Assembly: GCA_002499905.1 (NCBI GenBank)
Contig: DANP01000026.1
Location: forward strand, 1 to 38,024
Origin: Methanolinea sp. UBA277
GTDB lineage: Archaea > Halobacteriota > Methanomicrobia > Methanomicrobiales > Methanospirillaceae
Length of the DNA stretch: 38,024 nt
Direction: 5' to 3'
Shown here: one piece after another, positions 23,567 to 32,134 of the stretch
Position numbering within the stretch: the first letter of the stretch is position 1
How the letters are laid out: each line of letters opens with the position of its first letter
Translations under genes and position numbers: made by a program
The notes under the pieces: generated by a model
What the model saw: only the letters and a program-made list of their open reading frames with translations
What the model was told of the DNA's origin: nothing
Database searches by the model: none

Positions 23567-24169
23567 ATGTTACACAAGCAGAGAGTGCAGGATATGATGC
23601 GGATGATGGCGTCAAAGATACGGGCGACTGCCAACCATCTCCAGGATGAAGAGATCAACGCTTTTGTCCAGGAAATCCTTGCGGCCGACCGGATCTACGT
23701 CATGGGAGCGGGACGGTCGGGTCTCGTGGCAAAGGCGTTCGCCATGCGGCTGATGCACATCGGCTTTACCGCCTTTGTGGTGGGCGAGACCATCACCCCT
23801 GCCATGCGCCAGAACGATCTCCTGGTCATCTTCTCAGGCTCAGGCCGCACCAAGACCATCGCTGATATCGCTGAAACGGCGAAAGAGATTGGGGGGAGGA
23901 TCGCGCTGATCACATCGAATCGTGAGTCGCGGATCGGAGAAATTGCCGATGCCATGGTGATCATCGAGAACCAGCGGGACGAAATCAAAGACGAAACTGC
24001 CGAGTTCGAGGTTCGACAGATGACCGGTGAGCACAAGTCCTTTGCACCTCTGGGCACCCTGTTTGAAACTGCCGCCATGGTCTTTGCCGACGCCTGTATC
24101 TCACAGCTCATGGAGGTATCCATGGTGGACGAGAAAGAGCTGAAGAACCGGCACGCAAATATCGAGTAG
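23567..24169 (+). CDS. hxlB: 6-phospho-3-hexuloisomerase
   Basis: A 200-residue SIS-domain isomerase interconverting 3-hexulose-6-phosphate and fructose-6-phosphate. Archaea lacking the oxidative pentose phosphate pathway use this with hexulose-phosphate synthase to make ribulose-5-phosphate. The sequence follows the M. jannaschii enzyme closely as I remember it: VMGAGRSGLVAKAFAMRLMHIGF, VGETITPAM, LLVIFSGSGRTKT, then the ending KNRHANIE. ATG 23567 is chosen; an ATG at 23594 is an alternative. It is the first of three genes (aminotransferase, M42 peptidase follow at 9 and about 1 bases), a probable operon of unclear logic. The partner synthase is not in the window. Confidence 0.93.
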   Translation: MLHKQRVQDMMRMMASKIRATANHLQDEEINAFVQEILAADRIYVMGAGRSGLVAKAFAMRLMHIGFTAFVVGETITPAMRQNDLLVIFSGSGRTKTIADIAETAKEIGGRIALITSNRESRIGEIADAMVIIENQRDEIKDETAEFEVRQMTGEHKSFAPLGTLFETAAMVFADACISQLMEVSMVDEKELKNRHANIE

Positions 24170-24178
24170 GAGACGGGC

Positions 24179-25288
24179 ATGAAGGAATACCACAGTGCAG
24201 AACGGTGCCTCGGAATCGAGATCTCGGGGATCCGGAAACTGTTCGACGCGGCGGGACCCGGTTCCATCAACATGGGACTCGGCCAGCCGGATTTCGATAC
24301 TCCTGAACACATCAAGGAAGGCGCAATCAGGGCCATCCGCGAGGGAAAGACCGGCTACACCTCGAACATGGGCATCCCGGAACTCCGGGAAGCACTCTCC
24401 CACAAATTCAGGACCGAAAACGGGCTTGATTACCAGCCTGACCAGATCATCGTCACCGCCGGCGCGAGCGAAGCCCTGCACATTGTCATGCATGCGCTCG
24501 TCGAGAACGGCGACCGGGTGCTCTTCGCCGATCCAGGGTTCGTATCCTATGGATCGCTGGCCATTCTTGCCGGAGGGAAGCCGGAGGGGGTTCCGCTGGA
24601 TAAGAATTTCCGGATCGACATCGAACGGGTAAAACCCCTGATCGATGGTGCACGGGTGTTTGTCCTGAATTCACCGGGAAACCCGACCGGTGCGGTCGAG
24701 ACCAGGGAGTCTGTCCGGGCCCTTGTCGAATACGCGAACGATGCCGGGGTCACGGTGGTGAGCGACGAAGTGTACGAGCACTTCATCTACGAGGGGAAGC
24801 ACTGGAGCGCTGCCCGTTTCGGCGAGGATGTCATCACGGTGAATGCCGCGAGCAAGACCTATGCCATGACCGGCTGGAGACTCGGGTACCTTGCCGGGCC
24901 GAAAGAGTATACCGAGCAGTGCCTGAAGGTCCACCAGTACTGCCAGGCCTGTGCCACCTCAATTTCCCAGTATGCGGCTCTCACTGCCTATACCGGACCC
25001 CAGGAATGTGTTCATGCCATGCGGGAGGAGTACCGGTGGCGGAGGGACTACCTGTACTCTGCACTGAGAGAGATGGGCTTTGAGTTTCCGCTGCCCGAGG
25101 GCGCATTCTATATCTTCGCCCCCCTGGGAAAGGATCTGGTTGGAAAGATCCTCGCGAAAGGAGTAATTATTGTTCCCGGGGAGGCCTTCGGCTGCAATGC
25201 CCCCGAGTATGCGAGAATGAACTATGCGATTTCAAGAAACAACCTGCAGACCGCCGTAGAGCGGATACGGGCTGCACAGGGTGAATGA
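24179..25288 (+). CDS. Class I/II PLP-dependent aminotransferase
   Basis: A 369-residue fold-type I aminotransferase, probably aspartate- or alanine-type. Hallmarks: NMGLGQPDFDTPEHI, TAGASEALHI, NSPGNPTGAVE, SDEVYEHFIYEG, the PLP-lysine in NAASKTYAMTGWRLGYLAGP (about residue 225), and R in ARMNYAIS for the substrate carboxylate. The amino donor cannot be told from sequence. An upstream GGAGACGG acts as ribosome binding site for ATG 24179, nine bases past the hxlB stop. The following M42 peptidase begins within or just after its stop codon. Confidence 0.92.
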   Translation: MKEYHSAERCLGIEISGIRKLFDAAGPGSINMGLGQPDFDTPEHIKEGAIRAIREGKTGYTSNMGIPELREALSHKFRTENGLDYQPDQIIVTAGASEALHIVMHALVENGDRVLFADPGFVSYGSLAILAGGKPEGVPLDKNFRIDIERVKPLIDGARVFVLNSPGNPTGAVETRESVRALVEYANDAGVTVVSDEVYEHFIYEGKHWSAARFGEDVITVNAASKTYAMTGWRLGYLAGPKEYTEQCLKVHQYCQACATSISQYAALTAYTGPQECVHAMREEYRWRRDYLYSALREMGFEFPLPEGAFYIFAPLGKDLVGKILAKGVIIVPGEAFGCNAPEYARMNYAISRNNLQTAVERIRAAQGE

Positions 25289-25289
25289 T

Positions 25290-26327
25290 ATGGTGCGGGA
25301 ACTACTCAGGAAACTCTCCAATGCCCACGGCCTCTCCGGCAGTGAGGGGAGCGTGATGGCCATCGTCAGGCGGGAGCTGAAGAAGCACGTCGACGAGCTG
25401 CATGAAGATCCTCTCGGGAATCTCATTGCGGTCAGGAAGGGGAATGACTTCAAGATCATGCTTGCAGCGCATACCGATGAAATCGGCCTGATGGTCAAAT
25501 CCATCGACGAGAAGGGCTTCATCAGGTTCATCACCCTCGGCGGGTGGTACCCTCCCACGCTGTACAACCAGCGGGTCATCCTCCATGGAACGAATGGGCC
25601 GGTTCCGGGAGTCCTTGGGGGAAAGCCGCCCCATAAGATGGACGAGGAGGAGCGGAAGAAAGGGGTCAAGGTCGATGAGATGTTCATCGACATCGGAGTT
25701 ACGAACCGGGAGGAAGCTGAATCGGCCGGCATCGAGATCGGCACTCCGGGGACGATGGACCGCCAGGTGACAGAGCTCGCCAACGGCCGCCTGACTGGCA
25801 AGGCATTTGACAACCGGGCGGGGGTGGCGGTGCTGATCAGGACCCTCCAGCAGGTCAGGTCGCCCTTCACTATCTACGGCGTCTTCACCGTACAGGAAGA
25901 GGTCGGGCTGAAGGGGGCACGGACGAGCGCCTATTCGATTGATCCGGACTGTGCGGTGGCAACCGATGTAACCTTCCCGGGCGATCACCCGGGCATCGAC
26001 CAGAAGGATGTGCCAGTGGAGATGGGAAAGGGCCCCATCATCACCATCGCTGATGCCAGCGGACGGGGGCTGATTGCGAGCAGGGCCATGGTCGCATGGC
26101 TGAAGGACACGGCCAAAAAGAATGATATCCCTGTCCAGCTGGAGGTCGGGTCAGGGGGGACCACGGACGCTACTGCAATCCACCTTGAGCGGGGAGGGAT
26201 TCCCAGCACCACGCTCAGCATTCCCACCCGTTATATTCACTCACCGGTAGAGGTTCTCGATCCCTCCGATATGGAGGCAGCGGTGGAGCTCCTGGTCCAG
26301 GCCCTGAAGGTAAAACCGAAACTATAG
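25290..26327 (+). CDS. M42-family metallo-aminopeptidase (TET-like)
   Basis: About 345 residues from ATG 25290, preceded by GGTGA at good spacing; a GTG at 25281 would overlap the previous gene by eight bases. Cobalt/zinc ligands and catalytic residues are visible: AAHTDEIG (His, Asp), GKAFDNRAG (Asp), VQEEVGLKGA (Glu-Glu), ATDVTFPGDHPG (Asp) and IPTRYIHSPVEV (His). M42 enzymes form large tetrahedral (TET) dodecamers that trim peptides from proteasome products in archaea, though some act as endoglucanase-like or deacylating enzymes. It closes the hxlB operon and is followed by a hairpin and T8 terminator. Confidence 0.92.
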   Translation: MVRELLRKLSNAHGLSGSEGSVMAIVRRELKKHVDELHEDPLGNLIAVRKGNDFKIMLAAHTDEIGLMVKSIDEKGFIRFITLGGWYPPTLYNQRVILHGTNGPVPGVLGGKPPHKMDEEERKKGVKVDEMFIDIGVTNREEAESAGIEIGTPGTMDRQVTELANGRLTGKAFDNRAGVAVLIRTLQQVRSPFTIYGVFTVQEEVGLKGARTSAYSIDPDCAVATDVTFPGDHPGIDQKDVPVEMGKGPIITIADASGRGLIASRAMVAWLKDTAKKNDIPVQLEVGSGGTTDATAIHLERGGIPSTTLSIPTRYIHSPVEVLDPSDMEAAVELLVQALKVKPKL

Positions 26328-26333
26328 AGCCGC

Positions 26334-26371
26334 TCTCCGCCCGATCCGGAGAACTCCCTCCCGTTTTTTTT
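26334..26371 (+). terminator. Hairpin plus T8 terminator of hxlB operon
   Basis: TCTCCG (26334-26339) and CGGAGA (26347-26352) form a hairpin, followed by T8 at 26364-26371, seven bases past the M42 stop codon. This is the most canonical terminator in the window. Confidence 0.6.
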
Positions 26372-26830
26372 ATTTTCTTCCAAAGAATAAGTACAAACGA
26401 TTACCATATTTCCCTCCCCGGAACTATGAATCGGTTTCTCCCAGGTGCATAGGTGAAGTGAGGGATGGATTATGACTCTCTGCATTTGGTACACTATTTC
26501 CCCTTCTGAGTTAAGCTGATAGATCTATGCCGGGATCCCTCTCTGGTTCCGTTTTTACGAATCTCCATCTTTTCTCACCATTGAACCCTGAATTTGTTGA
26601 TTTCAGATTAACCCAATTTTGGAGTTATTTTCTAAAAATATCGGTTAATATTCATTCTTTCTGCAATCGAGGTTGATATGAAGATATTTATCTTGTATAT
26701 ATTGTTAAGCTGATTTTTATTAAATTTGGGAATTGTACAGGTCGTGTCAATTGTTCAACGGTCTTCTGCATGGTCATGAAATCCGATGATGCCGCAGAGA
26801 CTTTTTGTACATTCAGAATTCATCCCCCAT

Positions 26831-26860
26831 TATGGCCTGTAATGAAGAAAAAAGGCCATA
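26831..26860. promoter_or_regulatory. 8-base inverted repeat upstream of surface-protein gene
   Basis: TATGGCCT (26831-26838) and AGGCCATA (26853-26860) are perfect reverse complements around a 14-base spacer. It lies just before the next inverted repeat and the TATA box. Confidence 0.4.
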
Positions 26861-26861
26861 T

Positions 26862-26882
26862 TTTCCCCGTTTTTAGGGGAAA
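26862..26882. promoter_or_regulatory. 7-base inverted repeat abutting TATA box
   Basis: TTTCCCC (26862-26868) and GGGGAAA (26876-26882) with a 7-base centre end where the TATA region begins, covering the place where TFB would bind. A regulator here could block or recruit the initiation complex. Confidence 0.4.
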
Positions 26883-26883
26883 G

Positions 26884-26895
26884 GTTTATATATAT
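26884..26895 (+). promoter_or_regulatory. TATA box of the repeat-protein gene
   Basis: GTTTATATATAT predicts a start about 26915 and a leader of about 90 bases before ATG 27005, long for this window, with a strong GAGGTG ribosome binding site at 26994-26999. Confidence 0.5.
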
Positions 26896-27004
26896 TACGA
26901 GAGACGATATGATGAATACATTTATATCATGGGTTTGAGGTTCAAATTGGCTCTCATTTCATGATTGGAGAATGTATACACACCACGCATGCTGAGGTGT
27001 TCAT

Positions 27005-30000
27005 ATGAACATGAAAGGGGTACTGCAGATAACAATACTGATGCTGGCGGCCACCCTGTTGGTGCTCCCGGTCTCCGGGGCATTCGCAGTGACCGGCATC
27101 ACCCCTGACACCGGAATCAATACCGGGACGGTATTCGTCACCAACCTGTCAGGAACGGATCTTCCCCAGGACGCCAGTGTGAGGTGCACGCTGGCCGGAC
27201 AGTCCAACATCACCGGACAGTTCATCACCTGGGTGGACCCGACCCGGATCACGTGTGTGCTTGACCTTGCGGGGAAGGCAGCAGGTGACTGGGATGTCGT
27301 CGTAGTGAATAATACTGACGAGGAGGAAGCGGTTCTTCCGGCCGGGTTCTCTGTCCGGAATCCCGCTCCGACCGTCACCGCGATCACCCCCGATGAGGGT
27401 GTCAACACCGGGACGGTTCAGATCACCAGTCTGACTGGCACCAACTTCCTCGCGAATGCCAGTGTTGTTCTCATGAAGACGGGCCAGACCAACATCACCG
27501 GCACCAGTGTGGTGGTTACCGGTCCGACCGAGCTCGAATGCGAGTTTGACCTGACCGGCGCCGCCACCGGCGCCTGGGATGTCGTGGTCACCAACAGTGA
27601 CGGGCAGTATGCGACGCTGCCCGCAGGATTCACGGTCCGGTATCCGGCACCGGTGGTAACCGGCATCACCCCCGCATCAGGGAAGAACAACGAGGTCGTC
27701 GGTATCACCAACCTTGCCGGAAACAGTTTCAGGGAAGGTGCTTCCGTTGTCCTGGCCCGGGACGGTGAAGCGAACATCACTACCATCAACGGGCCCATCG
27801 TGGAACCATCCAAGATCCTCTGCTTCTTTGACCTCACCGGCAAAGCAGTCGGGGCATGGAATGTGATAGTGACCAATCCGGACGGGCAGTACAGTGTGCT
27901 CCCCGCCGGCTTCACCATCTTCTATCCTGCGGCTCCGACGGTTACCGGTATCACCCCGGCAACCGGGGAGAACAGCGGGACGGTCGCCATCACCGATCTT
28001 GCCGGAACCGGGTTCCAGCCCGGTGCTTCCGTGAAACTCACCAGATCCGGCCAGCCGGACATTCCGGGTACCCTGGTGGATGTCACCGGCTCTACGAAGA
28101 TCACCTGCGAGTTTGACCTTTCCGGTGCACAGACCGGAACCTGGGATGTCGTTGTCACGAACAACGACGGTCAGGCAGCAACCCTTGCCGGGGCCTTCAC
28201 CATCACCTACCCGGCACCGACACTTACCGGTGTCTCTCCTGACAGCGGCCTCAATTCCGGACCGATCCCCATCACCAACCTGTCGGGAACCGGGTTCCTT
28301 GACGGGGCCGCAGTCGCCCTCTTCCGCGGAGGGGAACCGGATATCGATGCATTTCCGGTGACCGTCGAATCGCCGGAACGCATCTCCTGCACGGTGGATC
28401 TCACCGGGGCAGAGCCGGGATTGTGGAGTATCCGGGTGACCAATCCCGATGCACAGGCTGCAGTGCTGCCGGATGCATTTACCATCGTCTATCCGCCTCC
28501 GGCTGTTAGCGGGATCTCGCCAACATCGGGAACGGTTGGGGAGATCATTCCTGCCAATGTGACCGGAAACTACTTCCTGCCCGGAGCCAGGGTCAACCTG
28601 ACCAGGACCGGCGAGGCTAATGTAACGGCCGCAGTATCCGGGACAACCCCGGCCAAGATAACCTGCGAGATCGATCTTTCCGGTGTGAAAGCCGGGCTCT
28701 GGAGCCTAACGGTGACCAATCCCGACGGCCAGGAAGCCAGCCTTCCGGACACCTTCATCGTGTACAACGCTGCACCGGTTGTGATCGATGCGTCTCCGGA
28801 CACGGGCATCAACAGCGGCAACACGGGTATCATCACCCTGACGGGAACCGGGTTCCTCGACGGGGCAATGGTGAAGCTTGCACGGAGTGGAGAACCAGAC
28901 ATCGCTGCCAAAGGGATCCCTGTCGTGGAGAATGATACCACGATCCTCTGTTTCTTTGACCTGAGCGGGGCCAGGGTGGGACTCTGGAATGTCGTCGTCA
29001 CTAATACCGATACCCTGTCCGGAACCCTGCCCGACGGGTTCTTTATTTCCTACCCGGCAGCTCCGGCAGTCACCGGAATCACCCCTGATACCGGGGTCAA
29101 TACCGGCCCGGTCGCGATTACCAACCTCTCCGGAACCGGTTTCAAGGAGGGTGCGACCGTGGTTCTCATGAAATCCGGGGAGACTAATATTCCGGGAACC
29201 GGTGTGTCGGTGGTGGCGCCGGGCCGGATCACCTGCAATTTCGACTTGACCAGTGTAAAAACCGGTGCGTGGGACGTGGTGGTTACCAATGACGACGGGC
29301 AGCAGGGCATGCTTGCCGGCGGGTTCACCGTCCGCTATCCGGCCCCGGTGGTCGGGAGCATCACCCCGGACACCGGCATCAATACCGGCCCGGTCACCAT
29401 CACCAACCTCTCCGGCTCGGGATTCCGTCCCGGTGTCCAGGTGACCTTCACCAGGCTCGGGGAGCCTGATATCGATGCGACCGGTGTCACGGTGGTGCAT
29501 CGCGGGAAGATCACCTGCACGGTGAATCTTGCCGGGGCGGCAGCCGGGCTCTGGAATATCGTGGTGGTCAACGATGACGGGCAGTACGGCATCCTCACCA
29601 ATGCGTTCAGCGTTGAGTATCCTGCACCGACCGTGACCGGCATCACCCCTTCGAGGGGGGCCAATAACGGACCTGTCTCCATCAGTGCGCTGACCGGGAC
29701 CGGATTCCGGAGCGGTGCAACGATCCAGCTCACCAGGAACGGCCAGAGTCCCATCCAGGCTACCGGCGTTACGGTGGTGAACCAGACCACCATCACCTGC
29801 ACGTTCGACCTGACCGGAAAAGCAACCGGCAGCTGGAACGTGGTGGTCAGGAATACTGATGATAAGGCCGGGACCCTGGCATCAGGATTCATCATCACCC
29901 GGCCTCCCCCGGTGCCCGATTTCACGGCCACTCCGGTTCTCGGCACTGCACCGCTGACCGTCCAGTTCACGGATCTCTCGATCAATAATCCGACCATCTG

Positions 30001-31177
30001 GTCCTGGGACTTCGGAGACGGCGTGAAGGTCATCGGCATGAACCAGCAGAATCCGGTTCACACCTACCAGAAACCCGGTGTATATACCGTCGCACTCCTT
30101 GCCCAGAATGAGGGAGGAGAGGGACAGATCGTCAAGGAGAACTATATCTCTGTCGTGGAGACCCCTGTCGCCAGATTCACTGCTGAGCCGGTCGAGGGAC
30201 CGGCGCCCCTGCTGGTACAGTTCACCGACACATCGGACGGGAAGCCTTCCAAGTGGTTGTGGAAGTTTGGTGACGGCGGATACTCGTTCCTCCAGAACCC
30301 CTACCACCTCTACAAGAAACCGGGTGTCTACACCGTGACCCTCACCGTAAACAACAAAGGCGGTGCCGACACGCTCACCAGGACCGGCCTGATTACGGTC
30401 ACCTCACTGCCGGTCGCCGGATTTACGGCGAATATCACGTCGGGAACGAGCCCGCTCGCCGTCGGATTCAAAGATACATCGACAGGCGGCCCGACCAGCT
30501 GGTCCTGGGCATTTGGTGATGGCGGGACCTCTGGCGAGCAGAACCCGGTCCACGTCTTTGCTGATCCGGGAACCTACAGTGTCCAGCTGACGGTGGCGAA
30601 CGATGCAGGAGAGGATACGGAGACCCGGGAAGGGTATATTACCGTTGAACAGGGCCTGAAGGCGGACTTCGTGTTCACCACCAGCAATCCGGGCAACACT
30701 GCGCCCCTCACCGTGGCCTTCAATGACCGATCGGTGGGAAGCCCGCTCCGCTGGAGCTGGCGGTTCGGGGACGGCTATGTCTCGACCGAACGGAACCCCA
30801 TCCATAACTATCCGAAACCCGGCACCTACGACATCACCCTCTCGGTCACCGGCCTTGCGGGAAGCGATTCGATCACCAAGACCATCGAGGTGATCTCGCC
30901 GCTGGATGCCGAGTTCGTGGCAGATCCGGTCACCGGATCTGCACCACTCACGGTCCTCCTCTCCGATATATCGGTCGGGAAGGTCACCGAACGCCAGTGG
31001 ATCATCCTGAAGAACGGGCAGAACCTGGCCATCATCTATCCGGGTGAGGCCAAGCAGATCTATACCCTCAATGAACCGGGCCTCTACACCGTGATTCTCA
31101 AGGTGATCGATGAGTTCGGAAAAGAAGATTACGAAACGAAGAATAACTACATCAACGTGCTGAATTTCCCGCCATAA
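27005..31177 (+). CDS. Giant exported protein with ten IPT/TIG-like and five PKD domains
   Basis: 1,390 residues. A signal peptide (residues 1-28; core ITILMLAATLLVL, ending GAFA) is followed by ten repeats of about 94 residues (29-968) that each open like VTGITPDTGxNTGPV-ITNLSGTGF, resembling IPT/TIG Ig-like domains. Five PKD domains follow (about 969-1390), four with W-x-FGDG and YTV features and the last degenerate. No membrane anchor, LPXTG or PGF-type sorting signal ends the protein (NYINVLNFPP). It is therefore probably secreted or non-covalently attached to the cell envelope. Every IPT repeat has one Cys in an ITCxFDL-like strand, and N-x-S/T sequons recur, suggesting N-glycosylation. 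Function is unknown; adhesion or S-layer association is plausible. A strong GAGGTG site supports ATG 27005. Confidence 0.9.
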   Translation: MNMKGVLQITILMLAATLLVLPVSGAFAVTGITPDTGINTGTVFVTNLSGTDLPQDASVRCTLAGQSNITGQFITWVDPTRITCVLDLAGKAAGDWDVVVVNNTDEEEAVLPAGFSVRNPAPTVTAITPDEGVNTGTVQITSLTGTNFLANASVVLMKTGQTNITGTSVVVTGPTELECEFDLTGAATGAWDVVVTNSDGQYATLPAGFTVRYPAPVVTGITPASGKNNEVVGITNLAGNSFREGASVVLARDGEANITTINGPIVEPSKILCFFDLTGKAVGAWNVIVTNPDGQYSVLPAGFTIFYPAAPTVTGITPATGENSGTVAITDLAGTGFQPGASVKLTRSGQPDIPGTLVDVTGSTKITCEFDLSGAQTGTWDVVVTNNDGQAATLAGAFTITYPAPTLTGVSPDSGLNSGPIPITNLSGTGFLDGAAVALFRGGEPDIDAFPVTVESPERISCTVDLTGAEPGLWSIRVTNPDAQAAVLPDAFTIVYPPPAVSGISPTSGTVGEIIPANVTGNYFLPGARVNLTRTGEANVTAAVSGTTPAKITCEIDLSGVKAGLWSLTVTNPDGQEASLPDTFIVYNAAPVVIDASPDTGINSGNTGIITLTGTGFLDGAMVKLARSGEPDIAAKGIPVVENDTTILCFFDLSGARVGLWNVVVTNTDTLSGTLPDGFFISYPAAPAVTGITPDTGVNTGPVAITNLSGTGFKEGATVVLMKSGETNIPGTGVSVVAPGRITCNFDLTSVKTGAWDVVVTNDDGQQGMLAGGFTVRYPAPVVGSITPDTGINTGPVTITNLSGSGFRPGVQVTFTRLGEPDIDATGVTVVHRGKITCTVNLAGAAAGLWNIVVVNDDGQYGILTNAFSVEYPAPTVTGITPSRGANNGPVSISALTGTGFRSGATIQLTRNGQSPIQATGVTVVNQTTITCTFDLTGKATGSWNVVVRNTDDKAGTLASGFIITRPPPVPDFTATPVLGTAPLTVQFTDLSINNPTIWSWDFGDGVKVIGMNQQNPVHTYQKPGVYTVALLAQNEGGEGQIVKENYISVVETPVARFTAEPVEGPAPLLVQFTDTSDGKPSKWLWKFGDGGYSFLQNPYHLYKKPGVYTVTLTVNNKGGADTLTRTGLITVTSLPVAGFTANITSGTSPLAVGFKDTSTGGPTSWSWAFGDGGTSGEQNPVHVFADPGTYSVQLTVANDAGEDTETREGYITVEQGLKADFVFTTSNPGNTAPLTVAFNDRSVGSPLRWSWRFGDGYVSTERNPIHNYPKPGTYDITLSVTGLAGSDSITKTIEVISPLDAEFVADPVTGSAPLTVLLSDISVGKVTERQWIILKNGQNLAIIYPGEAKQIYTLNEPGLYTVILKVIDEFGKEDYETKNNYINVLNFPP
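27089..29908 (+). repeat. Ten tandem IPT/TIG-like repeats
   Basis: Ten units of 92-96 codons, with units beginning about residues 29, 122, 216, 311, 405, 499, 591, 687, 781 and 875. Divergence between units is moderate and DNA identity is not extreme, so the array is old rather than freshly expanded. Unit 6 is shortest and least like the others. Confidence 0.8.
29909..31174 (+). repeat. Five tandem PKD domains
   Basis: About 84 codons each, from VPDFTATPVLGTAPLTVQF onward. Units 1-4 show SWDFGDG-type and PGVYTV-type motifs. Unit 5 has lost the FGDG turn (it reads RQWIILKNGQN) but keeps the PGLYTV strand. Confidence 0.8.
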
Positions 31178-31197
31178 CGGGAGAAACGGCACCAATC

Positions 31198-31206
31198 TTT
31201 TTTTTT
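31198..31206 (+). terminator. T9 run after the repeat-protein gene
   Basis: T9 about 20 bases past the stop, then an A-rich stretch. A likely terminator separating it from the next exported-protein gene. Confidence 0.5.
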
Positions 31207-31240
31207 AAAAAATAATTCATCCCCTGATTGTGAATTAAAT

Positions 31241-31260
31241 ATGATGTACTCATGATGTAC
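31241..31260. promoter_or_regulatory. Direct repeat ATGATGTAC before a TATA box
   Basis: Two copies of ATGATGTAC (31241-31249 and 31252-31260), eleven bases apart (one helical turn), end about 15 bases before the TATA box of the next gene: a possible activator or repressor site. Confidence 0.35.
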
Positions 31261-31275
31261 CGGCATAATCAGGAT

Positions 31276-31286
31276 AATTTATAAAG
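31276..31286 (+). promoter_or_regulatory. TATA box of Cys-rich exported protein gene
   Basis: AATTTATAAAG centred about 35 bases ahead of ATG 31316 predicts a leader of about nine bases, and no ribosome binding site is seen. Confidence 0.5.
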
Positions 31287-31315
31287 GGTAGTACCAATCT
31301 TGCACAATAGATCGT

Positions 31316-32062
31316 ATGAAAAATGGTAACCTTATGAGGGTTCTCGTTGCGGGGATGGTTGTGTTTTTTCTCCTGTCTGCACCCGCCCTGGCCCTCACCG
31401 AAGACGAGATCCTGTCAAAGTACCGATCACCATCCGGATCAACCTTCGTGAGCAGAAATATCTATGAAATATTGCCGCATCATGACTGTCCTGATTGTGG
31501 GGAGCCCATTGAATTCATCATGGACGATGAACCTTCCGGGGAAGGAGGAAGCTACATCTGCCCACCTGACACGCCCTTCGGCCCGCTGCATCATTGCCGG
31601 TGCACATTCATAGGACTTGTGAATATGGACACAGGAAAAGTTGTAGACAGTGAATGCGAACCGGGGGATCCCCCCATGGGAATTGATGATGCAGGGAGGA
31701 TATTTATCGTCAAAGAAGACTGTCCCTGCATATGGGCTGATGATGAAACATCATATCATGGTATCCCGATCCCCCCGAGGTCTTCCTATGATACCTCCGA
31801 CCCTGCCTCGAGAATCAAAGATACCCTGAACCGATTTGAAGACATCTCTCATTCGGATGAGGAAATAACTACACCTGTCGTATTGTTTGAGCCTCTGGTG
31901 GTATATGCAATTCAAAACAATTTGTTATATCCTCCGGAAGCGGGCTTATACCCCTCGGTAGAGAAGCTCTGGATATCCACAGCAGCAACACAGGATGATA
32001 TCGGGCAGATCATACGTGGCTTGAAAGATAATAAACCACAAATACCGAATATTTCAGGATAG
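31316..32062 (+). CDS. Cys-rich exported protein, unknown function
   Basis: A 248-residue protein with an N-terminal signal peptide (residues about 1-26, core LVAGMVVFFLLSAPALA). Eight cysteines lie in the next 120 residues, several as pairs: CPDCGEP (about 59-62), ICPPD, HHCRC (about 93-97), SECE and DCPCIW. The pattern suggests a metal (zinc) site or disulfides. The second half is helical-looking with no known motif. I do not recognise the family. Its neighbour upstream is also exported, but each has its own promoter and T9 separates them. It converges on uvrB across 72 bases. The mature start (LTEDEILSKYRSPSGST) faintly resembles that of the small exported protein at 318. Confidence 0.7.
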   Translation: MKNGNLMRVLVAGMVVFFLLSAPALALTEDEILSKYRSPSGSTFVSRNIYEILPHHDCPDCGEPIEFIMDDEPSGEGGSYICPPDTPFGPLHHCRCTFIGLVNMDTGKVVDSECEPGDPPMGIDDAGRIFIVKEDCPCIWADDETSYHGIPIPPRSSYDTSDPASRIKDTLNRFEDISHSDEEITTPVVLFEPLVVYAIQNNLLYPPEAGLYPSVEKLWISTAATQDDIGQIIRGLKDNKPQIPNISG

Positions 32063-32134
32063 CGAGCAAATAATTCCCTAACAAGCGTCGATTTCATCAT
32101 AGGATTTGATGCTGGCTCAATGGTTTGGAGAGAG

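Larger units (their letters stand above)
26372..27004. other. Long AT-rich intergenic region
   Basis: About 630 bases without a convincing gene. It contains two copies of TTAAGCTGAT (26511-26520 and 26705-26714), two perfect inverted repeats (26831-26860 and 26862-26882), a strong TATA box, a second TATA-like sequence (about 26929-26938) and a ribosome binding site for the repeat protein. A 64-codon frame at 26770-26964 spans the inverted repeats and TATA box and is probably not a gene. Confidence 0.55.

Noticed and set aside
26511..26714. Ten-base direct repeat TTAAGCTGAT as an attachment site
   Set aside because: Only ten bases, 194 apart, in AT-rich DNA with no integrase or mobile gene between the copies.
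26770..26964. 64-codon open frame in the long AT-rich gap
   Set aside because: It spans two perfect inverted repeats and the TATA box of the next gene, has no ribosome binding site and no recognisable composition of a protein.
31316..32062. Resemblance of HHCRC to the zinc site at the end of phage minor head proteins
   Set aside because: The protein has a signal peptide, no phage genes lie near, and only a short motif is similar.
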